Assembly: GCF_000346465.2 (NCBI RefSeq)
Contig: NC_034015.1
Coordinates: 5,617,789 to 5,681,788 of the forward strand
Length of the DNA stretch: 64,000 nt
Origin: Prunus persica
Taxonomy: Eukaryota; Streptophyta; Magnoliopsida; Rosales; Rosaceae
Direction: 5' to 3'
This document shows, one piece after another, positions 51,201-61,389 of the stretch. The translations under genes and the position numbers were made by a program. Every line of letters begins with the position of its first letter. Position 1 is the first letter of the stretch. The notes under the pieces are model-generated. The model saw only the letters and a list, made by a program, of their open reading frames with translations. It searched no databases and was not told the origin of the DNA.

Positions 51201-51750
51201 CAGCTCAAATCCACTCCTGGCAAAGCTAAATCCAAGGCAGTGGATAGAGTGAAGATCTGGCAATCCATCGAGTTGGACCGGGATGAGACTAGTGAAACTA
51301 TTGACTAACTGATGAAGGATCTGGACCTGCTTTATAGGGAGAACATGGCTCCCAGACCTATCCTTGAGCTTAGTCTGGGCCTGGCAAAGGATGTGCTTAA
51401 TCTCCACAACCACTATGAGGATCCCAAGCCCTTCTTTAAAGCCTCTGAGTTCTACAAGGCTACTCATGAAGCCAACTTGGCTGATTATGCAAAGCAGAAA
51501 ACAGAATTGGACCAGATGGTTGTAGGATACAAAGAAGCCAAGACTGCTGCTGACAAGCTGGAGAAATAGATTAAAGAACTTCAAAAACAGTTGGCTGGGC
51601 TGAGGGAGAGGAAGAACAAACTTGGGGCTAGACTGGGTACCAAGACCAAGGCCACTTTTCTTGTGCAGAACATAGTAGCAGCTTCTAGGCTAGCACTGGA
51701 GATTGCAGAGGCCTCTATCCATCAAGGGATACTCCTCCAATAAGAAATTT
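48260..51750 (+). pseudogene. Plant mobile domain (aminotransferase-like PMD) gene, antisense inside a Ty3 element
   Basis: The plus-strand frame starts at ATG 48260 (MSSPNNRAKGSSSSRSP). 48260-49250 carries the PMD region: WVSKNLSRSF, WAGWIDRLL, then LLATALCSWNSASSTFDFLLG, MTPTLLDMAQIFGF and FLLYWLSRFIFP..VLLQYRHLAEALHN. It is broken by in-frame TAGs at about 48650 and 48986 and a frameshift at about 49240. 49227-49580 continues in a new frame. Probable introns with CAG acceptors lie around 49860-50085 and 50250-50330. 51126-51750 encodes a Lys/Glu/Leu coiled coil (LDKLEQLKS.., LVEK-type heptads). PMD proteins derive from transposons and some have roles in silencing. Here the gene lies opposite to pol, between integrase and 3' LTR, as described for extra antisense ORFs of Tat elements. 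Not functional in this copy. Confidence 0.7.
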
Positions 51751-52009
51751 CAACTAAGAAAACCGGACTGCAAGAAACCCTTAGGAAACTAGGGCTTTAA
51801 TTTTGATTTTTTGAATGTAATAAAACTCAGTCATGAAAAATGACTATATTTAATAAAAGTTATTTTTGGTGAAACTTTTGTGTTTTCAACCTCTTCTATT
51901 TTAAATGAAAATGAAAGAACACAAGGAACAAAACATACTTAAAAATAACACTTTAAAAGCACAACTCTGAGCAAAATTCAAACAACAATTCTATCTTGTT
52001 CCCTCTCTA

Positions 52010-54990
52010 TTCCAGGATCTGTTTGCACAGCCTGTGCATCCCACATAGTTGGATATAATTTCTTCAGCCATTTGCCATTGATTGGTGCATCATGAATATC
52101 TCCATCTCGATCTTGTAATATGTATGCTCCTAACCCAAGGACTTGCTTGATTATGAAAGGACCTTCCCATGTAGGTGACCATTTTCCATAACCAGCTATG
52201 TGTGTCCCCAGGGGCAGAACTGCTTTCTAGACTATTTCCCCTTCTTCAAAGCTCTTGTTTTTAACTCTTTTGCTGTAGGCCCTTGATACAGCCTGTTTTC
52301 TTGCTAAGAGTTTGTTAAGGGTGTCAATTCTACTTGCATCCAATCCTTCCATTTCTAGCAGCATGGCTTGAGAGTATTGTTCTCCAGTCAGATTGTGTTG
52401 CTGAGCAATTCTGAGAGATTGGACTACTATTTCCATAGGCAAAATTGCATCGTGACCATAGGTTAAAGCATATGGGGTCATGCCAGTTGCCTATCTCTTT
52501 CAAGTTTTATATACCCACAGAGTTTCTGATAATTTCTCATGCCATTGCTTTGGATTTTTCTCAAGCATTTTCTTGATAATGTTGATGACCACCTTTTTAC
52601 TTGATTCTGCCTGTCCATTAGCTTGGGCCTAATAAGGGGTGGATTGAAGTAGCTTGAATTTGAATGCTTTTGCCATATCTAGCATCTCTCCATATATGAA
52701 AGAAGATCCTTTGTCGGTTGTGATTGATTATGGAATGCCAAACCTTTGTATAATCTGCTCATCTATGAAGGAGATGATCTCTTGAGATGTAGTAGATTTA
52801 ACAGGTTTGGCTTCCACCCATTTGGTGAAATAGTCTGTAGCTACAATGATAAAACAGTGTTGTTTGCTACTGGCTGGATAAATTTTGCCAATGAGATCCA
52901 TTGCCTATCCTCTGAATGGCTATGGCTTAACCACTGGATTCATAGCAACTGAAGGAGCCTGTTGGATTGGACCATGCCTTTGACAAGCCTAACATCCCTT
53001 GGAATAGTTACTGCAGTCTTTCATCATGGATGGCCAGAAGTAGCCATACCTTCTAATCAACCAACACATCTTCCTTCCACCTTGATGAGCTCCATAGATT
53101 CCTTCATGGGTTTCTCCCATAACCTTCATGTACTCTTTCTTCCCTAGACACCTCTAAAGTAACCCATCTTTGCTTTTTCGGACCAAATCTCCATTCCACA
53201 TAAGGTACTTTAAGGCTATGATTCTAGTCCTTTTTTCAGAGGGAGGGGTTGGATAGTGCAAGTAATTTATGATGGAAGTCCTCCAGTCATCTTCAGTGAT
53301 TATGGCAGAATTGACATCTATCTCCATTCCTTTTTTCAGAACAGATGGTAGACTTTTCTTTCCTACCTTGATGATCCTTTGTACACAGTCTTCAGGCATT
53401 TGGACCCCTGTTGCTATCTGAGCCATTTTATTGGCTGCAACGTTTTCTTCTCTTGGGGATATGTTCCCAAGTAGCTTCCCTGAATTATGTCAGAAGATTT
53501 CTGGCTGCCACTAGGTAAACAGCTAGAGAAGGACTTAGACACTTGAATTCCCTAGCAATCTGTTTTAACACTAGCATAGAGTCTCCTAAAATTTCCACAT
53601 ATTGGATTCCTAATTCCACTAGCATTTCAAGGCCAATGATTAAAGCTTCATATTCAGCCCTGTTGTTGGTGCATTGAAAATCCAACTAGAAAGAATAATA
53701 GTGTCTGATCCCGAGTGGCTCCTCCAAAACAATTCCGGCCCCAGAGGTTACATCAGTCTTTGATCCATCAAAGTACAGTTTCGAAGGTGTGAGGTGAACT
53801 GAATAGATGAGACTGTTGAGGCAAGTATGGGCTCTAGTCAATAAATCTGCATTTGCTATATACAAGGAATCCATGTTCTCAATCTCTTCCCCTGGATGAT
53901 CTGCTAGGAAATCTGCTACAGCTTGTCCTTTGACAGCTTTCTAAGGAACACATCTGAAAGCAAATTTTGTTAAAGCAAAAGTCCATTTGCCAATTCTGCC
54001 TCTCAACATTGGCCTTGTTAACATGTATTTGATTAGGTCTATCTTGGTAATGATGTAGGTGGTGAATGGCAGCATGTAGTGTCTGAGTTTCACAGCAGTG
54101 AAGTATAAAGCTAGACAAAGTCTTTCAATTGCAGAATATTTCCTTTCTACTTCTGTCAAAGTTTTGCTCAGATAGTAGACTGCCTGTTCTTTTCCTTCCT
54201 TGTTATCTTGAACTAGCAAACTCCCAATGGATACTTATGATGCAGAGACATAGAGTTTTAGCGGTCTGCCTCTCTTTGGTGGGGACAAAACTAGCGAATT
54301 TGAGAGGTAGTGCTTGATTTCCTCAAAAGCCTGGTGGTGGTGTTCTTCCCACTTGAACGTTTGTTCCTGCTTCAACCTTAGCAAGGAGGAGAAAGGCTGG
54401 ATTTTTCCTACAGAATTGGAAATGAATCTCCTTAGAAAGTTAATTTTTCCCAGGAGACTCTACAGTTCTTTCTTGTTATGGGGTCGTAAAGCTTCTATGA
54501 TGGATTTTGCTTTATTTTTATCGATCTCTATGCCTCTTTGATGGACCAAGAAACCTAAGAAATTTCCTGCCTGAACTTCAAAAACACATTTCTTGGGATT
54601 CATTTTCAACTTATGTTGTCTCATTCTTAGGAATGCCCTTTTCAGATTCGATACATGATCTCCTTCTTCTTGGGATTTAATCACCACATCATCTATATAC
54701 ACATCTAGAGAATGCCCTATCATATCATGGAAAATGGAATTCATAGCTCTTTGATAAGTGGCTCCTGCATTTCTTAAGCCAAAAGGCATTACAGTGTATT
54801 CAAAAGCACCTATATGTCTTGGGCACATGAAGGTTGTCTTATAGATATCTTCTTCTGCCACCATGATCTGATTATATCCTGCATTGCCATTGATAAAAGA
54901 TAGCATCTGGTTATGAGCAGCTCCATCTACAAGTATATTTGTCATTGGAAAAGGATATTCATCCTTGGGAGATGCTTCATTCATATTCTT
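52010..54990 (-). pseudogene. Tat-type Ty3 pol: reverse transcriptase, two RNase H domains, integrase
   Basis: Minus strand, 5' to 3'. The reverse transcriptase (54984-54460) has GNAGYNQIMVAEED, FMCPRHIGAFEY, MPFGLRNAGATYQRAM and VYIDDVVIKS. The usual Ty3 RNase H remnant (54219-53941) has YYLSKTLTEVERKYS and LCLALYFTAVKLRHYM. A second, archaeal-like RNase H (53874-53485) has YFDGSKTDVTSGAGIVL and NNRAEYEALIIGLEMLVELG. The integrase follows, with its C-terminus at 52481-52227 (PYALTYGHDAILPMEI) and terminal text to 52010. Dual RNase H is a hallmark of the Tat lineage. Several stops and frameshifts separate these pieces, and homology stops at about 54990, inside the reverse transcriptase, so protease, gag and 5' LTR are lost. 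Confidence 0.85.
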
Positions 54991-55153
54991 GCAACATGAC
55001 AGGGGAGAGAGACCTTCGGTTTATTACCCGAAAAGGTTTGGTTCCAAGGGAAACCCTAGAACCAAAAGGTGTTGCAGTCAGTGAGGGTTCTTTGGAGAGG
55101 GAGAAGAATAAGCAAGACGGTCATAGGAATGATTAATTTAGTTAGCATACATA

Positions 55154-55379
55154 AAAATACTATTTGAGAAGCAAAATTTAGGACCCGTTTGGTATCCTAC
55201 TAAAAAAAAAAAAACTCAAAAATCTTTTTATTTTTATTTTTATTTTTTAAACATGAGTTTTTAAATACTAACTTTGAGATCTAAAAACTTGTTTGGTATT
55301 GAACTCGAAAATATTTTTAATATGTAAAAAAAATTGAAATTAAAATCAGAAGTAGATTCCCAAATTGAAATTAATAAAC

Positions 55380-55457
<78 letters not shown>

Positions 55458-55566
55458 GAGAGGGCGGAGCGAGAGAGAGAGAGATGAGAGAGGGAGGCCA
55501 GAGAGGCAGAGAGAGGGGGAGGGGTGATAGGGAGACAGGAGAGGGGGTATAGAGAAATAGACGGGA

Positions 55567-55602
<36 letters not shown>

Positions 55603-55780
55603 AAAAAACTGTAAAACCTCACTTTTTTTGTTTTTAAAATTAGGCATTTTTTAAGTTGTTGAGTTAGGTTTTTGAAAAATGGACTTTACCAAATGTGAAT
55701 TATGGGCTTTTGGCTCAAAATGTATTTTTGAGTTTAAAAAAATTGATCCAAGTAAGATACCAAACGAGCCCTTATATTTT
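55154..55780. mobile_element. TIR element (hAT-like MITE) full of GA/CT repeats
   Basis: Outer ends GCAAAATTTAGGACCCG (from 55165) plus TTTGGTATCCTAC, and the inverted partner GTAAGATACCAAACGAGCCC (55753-55772) plus TTATATTTTGC. Core TIR identity is 17 of 20, extending to about 27 bp. Inside, a 70-bp GA run (55385-55454), a GGGA-rich purine stretch and another GA run (55571-55599). No coding. Confidence 0.6.
55385..55454. repeat. (GA)n microsatellite, 70 bp
   Basis: Pure GA repeat followed by degenerate purine tracts to about 55600. Confidence 0.95.
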
Positions 55781-55831
55781 GCAAATACTTCATGTTATAG
55801 TTTGCTTTCACAAAAGTAAGTGCTAATTTGA

Positions 55832-56026
55832 TCATAACATAGTATTTTTATTACATATGACAATGTTCATAATAGCATTCAATTCCAACCAATGTTCAAT
55901 CTCATTGATTGCAGTGGTGGGGTCGATCAACTCCGCGAAAGCCATGAAAATAGATGTGAGGTCCTGGTGTGACCCCTTGAGGTTGCCCACCAGGAGTTCG
56001 ACGGAAAGCTCCAAAGAGTTTCCCAT
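55832..56026 (-). CDS. Unrecognised short ORF, possible exon of a degraded gene
   Basis: Frame from ATG 56026 to 55832, 64 codons. The first 45 residues (MGNSLELSVELLVGNLKG, DLTSIFMAFAELIDPTTAI, NEIEHWLELNAIMN) look like genuine amphipathic helices and end at a possible splice donor. I cannot name the family. No further exon could be linked with confidence. C-rich sequence (CCCCCCACCCC at about 56048) precedes the ATG. Confidence 0.3.
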   Translation of the reverse strand: MGNSLELSVELLVGNLKGSHQDLTSIFMAFAELIDPTTAINEIEHWLELNAIMNIVICNKNTML

Positions 56027-56045
56027 GTTTCAGCAGCAGCAATGA

Positions 56046-56961
56046 TATTCCCCCCACCCCAATTTCTCCAATTCTCACATAATTCCTCATTAAACCCTAA
56101 CCCAACCCTCAATTCCTTTCTCTATTTGCCTTCTCTTTAATGTCTGGGAAGGAACTTGGCCAACAGCTCAAGCAAATCATCAGCTCTTTGCAAGACCAAG
56201 TCCTTTTCTAATTCTTTGACTTTTCGAATTTTTTTCTTTCTTCAGTTCATGCAAACTTCAAAACTAATCAATCTTTGTTTTGTTTATTTGATTGAAAATG
56301 GTGTTTGTTTTTATTGATGAAATTTCAGATAATGTATGTCAAGTGCTATTAGATCATTTATATTTCCTCTCTTTTATTTTTTCTTTTGCCTTGATCAAAA
56401 GGTTAATATTTGGGTTGTCTACTTTCTCAAGGATTAGCGTCAATATTACAGTATTGATTTAGGAATTGTTACAACATGACTCCTCATACTAAAAATTCTA
56501 GATCAGCCACTGTTTATTAATTACAAATATTAGGAGTAGAGGAAAAAGCATGGACTGAGAAAAGGAAAGGAAAACTGTATGGACAAAAAAAGTTAACTTT
56601 GTCAAATATGGTTTTTAAATGGGGATATAAAAAATTTACGCTTGTATCAATGGAACATATTCCAAGGTTGCCATAATGAATGTTGACTCAGCGTTATAAT
56701 TGATTGGCTAAACCGTAGCCTAAAACATGTAACTATAGAATCCACCAGGAAGATATGAGGAAACCTCAAGGTTTATTTGATAAACTAGAATAATATAACA
56801 TAACCCTAACTACGGGTAAAGTATACTTAAATACTCCAAAAATTGTAAAACTTTAAAGTTAGATTTTGGGCTAATAAACGATCTCGGATGCTTGAAAAAG
56901 CCCATATGTCATGGCAAAGTGATGTGTTTTACTCGTGACGCTGTTTGCCTTTTCTCGCTCG
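56046..56961. other. AT-rich spacer, possibly 3' LTR remains of the Ty3 element
   Basis: No gene seen. The segment directly downstream of pol in element sense should hold the polypurine tract and LTR, but I could not identify either. Confidence 0.35.
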
Positions 56962-59900
56962 TCACTCCAGCTCTTCTTCAATTGCTTCCGCCATCTGTTC
57001 TACATCAGTCCCTCCCACTTCTGAAGAACTAAACCCCGAGTTATCATCAGGATAAATTGACTCATCATCATGGAACTCGTGTAGATCCGCAACATTGAAA
57101 GTGCTCGATATGCCCATGGAAGAAGGAAGGTCCATGACATAGGCATTGTCATTTATTTTCTTCAGAACTTTGTAGGGGCCATACTTCTGGGGCTTCAGTT
57201 TACTGTATGTGCCAACTGGGAAACGTTCTCTCCTCAAGTAGACCATCACGGAGTCTTCTTCCTGGAACAACCTCACAAGGCGGTGCTTGTCCGCAGGGCC
57301 TTAAATTTGGCATTGCTCATCTCTAGCTTGTCCTTCACTTCTTCCCTCATAGTTTGAATCTATTCAGCCATAGTTTTAGCAACTACACTAGTCTTATGGG
57401 CTCTTGGAAGCTTGACTAGGTCAACCACATGCCTAGGCACCCAAGTGTAAACAGTGGCGAAGGGTGATTTTCCTATGGAAGAATGAACAACACTGTTGTA
57501 AGCGAACTCCACTTGTGGTAGTGCAATGTCCCATTGCTTTGGCCTATCTCTGCAAATGCTCCTAACCATGTCTCTAAGGGTTCTATTGGTAACCTTAATT
57601 TGACCGTCCATCTGCAGATGAGCGATGCTATTACGGTTCAAGTCCGTAACAAACATTCTCCACAAGGTTATCTGAAAGTGGCTAAGAAATTTGGTGTCAC
57701 GGTCTGACGTAATAGATTTAGGAACACCAGGCAACCACACAACCTCCTTGAAAAACAGTTTGGCTACGTTGGAAGCATTCACAGTCTTCTTGCAAGCAAT
57801 AAAGTGCGTCATCTTGGAAAACATGTCAACCACAACAAAAATATAATCAACTCCTCGTTGTGTACGAAAGGGTCCCATAAAAAAAATTCATAGATAAGAC
57901 CTGCCAAATATCATCAGGGACAAGGAGAGGCATATAAAGACCAGTATTTTGGGATTGCCCTTTAGATACCTGACAAATGTAGAACTTCCGCACAATAGTG
58001 TTGATATCTCACTTTAGAGGTGGTAAAAAATAATGTTCCTCCATTCTAGCAATGGTTTTATCAAGGCCCAGATGGCCACTCAATCCACCCCTATGCAAGT
58101 CTCGAATCAGTTTCTCCCTTAAAGAAGAAATAGGGATGCACAATCGATTGCCTGATTTAAAATGATAATCTGTCATCAGCTCATTGCGAAGAAACTTAGC
58201 TCAAATTTCCTGAAAATCCTTATCAGTCTCATACAGTTCCTTCACAAATTTGAAACCCACAACTTCTTGAGCCAAAGTAATAAGCAAAGTTGCTTGACGA
58301 CTCAATGCATCTGCTACACGTTTAAGAACTCTAGATTTATGTTTAATAACAAATGGAAATTTCTGCACAACAGTAGCCCACCTGACATGCAACTTGTTCA
58401 CACTCTTTGAGCTGTTGATAAATTTTAGGGCTTCGTGGTCAGTGTAAAGCATAAACTCTCGCTGCACTAGATAATATTCCCATTATTCCAGGGCCCAAAC
58501 CATTGCATAAAACTCCTGGTTATAAGTGCTCCATTTTTGGCGTGCTTCACTGAGTTTTTATGAAAATAAAATGCAACAAATCTCTTCTCTTAAGACAAAA
58601 CCGCTCCTACACCCACTCCACTTGCATCACATTCGACCTCGAATAACTTCTCAAAGTTGGAAGGCTAGGACCGATGCTATGCTCAACTTTTCTTTAATGA
58701 GGGCAGAGTTGTGCTCTTGCTCTTCACCCCAATTAAATTTTCCACACTTCAGGCACTCAGGTTTTGGTGCAGGCAGGGTACTGAAATGGTGAACAAAACG
58801 CCGATAAAAGGTTGCAAGGCCATGGCAACCCCTCACATCACTGGCTGTTTTCGGGATAGGCCACTCCCGAATGGCTCGCACCTTATCTTCATCCACGTGA
58901 ATACCATTTTCACTTACAACATAACCCAGAACAAGTAACTTGTTTGTGACGAAAGTACACTTTTTCAGGTTAATGAACAGCATGTTCTCTTGCAGAACCT
59001 TCAAAACCTCCTTCAAATGTATCAGATGCTCCTCCTTGGTTTTGCTGTAAATCAAAATGTCATCTAAATAAACTACAAAAAATTAACCAATAAAGGGACG
59101 CAAAACCTGATTCATAAGTCTCATAAGTGCATTTGACAACCCAAACAACATCACCAACCATTTGTACAATCCATCCTTGCTCTTAAAAGTTGTTTTTCAC
59201 TCATCTCCAGGTTTGATACGAATTTGGTGATACCCACTCCTCAAATCAATTTTGGAAAACACTTTAGAGCCCTCCAAAACATCCAACATGTCCTCTAGGT
59301 GTGAAATTGGAAATATGTACTTGATGGTGATTTGGTTGATTGCACGGCTATCAACACACATGCGCCATGTACTGTCCTTCTTCACTACCAACAATACGGA
59401 ACAGCACACGGACTTATACTTTCTCAAACAAACCCCTTTTGTAGCAAATCTTCTATCTTTTCTCTGAGAATTTCATCCTCCATAGGGTTCATACAATATT
59501 GGCGTAGATTGGGAAGACTAGATTCAGGTTCTAAATCAATGTGATACTGTATGTCTCTCATGAGTGGTAGGTCATTAGGTAAATAATTTGAAATCAAGTC
59601 TGGAAAATGAATTAAAATTTTCTTTACATACACAGTGTACATGCCATCATCTTCTTTAATATCTTCCTCAAGCTCTTGCTCGCTGTTGGACATCACTATA
59701 AAACTCGAGTTCTTTTGCTTTTCTAATTTTCCAGATTCACTAATAAGAGCCATAGAATCTTGTGGGAACCCCAATTGAACAAATACACATTATCACGTCC
59801 TTTATGTGTGGCACATGTATCATACTACCAAGGACACCTTAGTAATACATGACTAGCATCCATATCGATTATGTCATACGAAAATTCCTGTTTGTAATGC

Positions 59901-60035
59901 TTGCCAATGGAGAAGGGAAACTTGCATACTTCTGTCACCTGAACTATGAGTCCTTTCTTTACCTACCTCAATGCATACGGAGAGTCATGCTTCTGTATTA
60001 GGAGCTGTAAATACACTGTGCCAAATTTTACTTTA
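56962..60035 (-). pseudogene. Second Ty3 retrotransposon pol (protease to integrase), decayed
   Basis: Minus strand. A protease/linker region (60035-59424) leads into the reverse transcriptase (59427-59197: [40 protein letters not shown]; 59055-58651: [41 protein letters not shown]). RNase H follows (58467-58201: [21 protein letters not shown]), then the integrase core (57878-57360: [32 protein letters not shown]) and C-terminus (57276-56962: [37 protein letters not shown]). Frameshifts and stops interrupt the joins (for example at 59090-59197, 58470-58650 and 57300-57360). The active-site YVDD/YLDD motif lies in a broken stretch. No second RNase H, so this is a different lineage from 52010-54990. 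No LTRs recognised. Confidence 0.82.
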
Positions 60036-60285
60036 CACTACACCACATAGGCATCGACAAGTCTAAAAACCAATGCTATTAGTATTTTAGGCATCGATTT
60101 TACAATTAATAAGACTAAAGGGGTATAAAGGCATCAACACAAATTTTAGGGCTTTCTACCGATGTCATTGATCATACTTTAGCATCGATGATATAATTTA
60201 CTGATGCATAAAATGTTTTTGAATAATTTTTTTTTAAGCAGAACAATTATACCGACGCCAAAACCATGTCAATGCCGCTACAGTG
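60036..60285. mobile_element. CACTA-like terminus or small CACTA MITE
   Basis: Starts CACTACACCACATAGGCATC and carries several GGCATCGA/TCGATG subterminal motifs in both orientations (60053-60195). A TGTCAATGCCGCTACAGTG end at 60267-60285 resembles the inverted start. The GCATCGAC repetition is typical of CACTA subterminal regions. Target duplication is unclear. Confidence 0.4.
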
Positions 60286-60869
60286 ATTTTTTTAACAAAA
60301 TATTTTAACTCTCCCACGCATCCCTCTCTCTTCTCTCTCGCGATACTCACTCTCTTCATTTCTTTTCCTCTATCAATTTCTTCTACATCCTCAATCTCCA
60401 CCGCCATCCTCTCTGTCCTCCATCCATCTCTGCCGCCATCTTCTTTCTCTTCCGTCTCTACCGCCATCTTCTCCTAAACCCTAAAAATTAGAACCAACAA
60501 AACCTAATTTCAAAGCCCTATTTTGATATCTCCGATTTGATTTGATTCGAATCCATATCTGAGGACGCCATGGGTTATTTCAACCTCTCGTACTTCATCG
60601 TCGCCATTATCCAGATCTAAGGTAAATTTGGCGACTACTTCGTACAGAGATTTGATGAGTAGCAAGTGACGAATCCAACAAGGTATCTATGGTTTAAGAG
60701 GAATATAGTATGATTAGCTGTGTTGGCTCAAGTCCAATGAGGGGAATTCGTTTTGAGAATTGAAGACACGGATTTGGAGAGGTCTGCTAAGGAATCTGAA
60801 GAGGCTGTGCTAATCGATCTCTCTTGGCTTGGTATGTGTTCTCTGTCATAACTCTCTCTCTCTCTCTCT
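60286..60869. other. Pyrimidine-rich non-coding sequence
   Basis: CT/TCC-rich stretch 60300-60470, then text resembling the untranslated leader of a gene (CCCTAAAAATTAG, ATCTCCGATTTG). It could be internal CACTA sequence if that element is longer than 250 bp. No ORF supported. Confidence 0.35.
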
Positions 60870-61335
60870 TGTTAAGAAAGATGGTGAAAAATCAAAGAGC
60901 CAATAAATAAATATGGCACTCCCAAGATCTGACTTCTCCCAGCCTTGTGTAAATAAAATGGGCAAAATTAACACTCTATCTTCCACTAAGAAAAATAATG
61001 GGAATACAATAATAATCTCACCAAACACCGGTGGCTAAACTCTCTCTTGGTTTTTCTCTCAAGAGGATTTTCTCTCTCACACAAGTGAGGCTTTCTTATC
61101 TCTCTCTTGGCTAAACTGTCTAAGTTTTGGTTTTCTAAGGGATGCATTGAACTGAAAAAAGGCAACTGCTTTTATAGCCAACATTCCTAACTAATTGGTG
61201 GCCATGCATGGGGAAGAGTTTTTCGCATTTTCTCTTCCATTCGTTTTCTTCAAATTTTCTCGTCCTCTCTTTCAATTTATTTCAATAATTATTTTCCTTC
61301 TTTTTCTCTCCTCGACTAACGAGGGAAACTCATCA
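60870..61335 (-). repeat. 3' LTR of a Copia element
   Basis: Plus-strand ends TGTTAAGAAAG (60870) and AAACTCATCA (61335), TG..CA. On the minus strand AAGGGGAGATTG precedes it as the polypurine tract. About 466 bp. The 5' LTR lies beyond the right edge. Confidence 0.6.
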
Positions 61336-61389
61336 ATCTCCCCTTCCCGACTTAGGTGGAGGGCTCCAGCAGTCCAGCTGCTCTTCTAC

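Noticed and set aside
55371..55647. Long Ser-Leu or Glu-Arg repeat proteins read from GA/CT tracts
   Set aside because: These frames are artefacts of dinucleotide repeats; the same applies at 6029-6217, 24060-24104 and 40137-40189.
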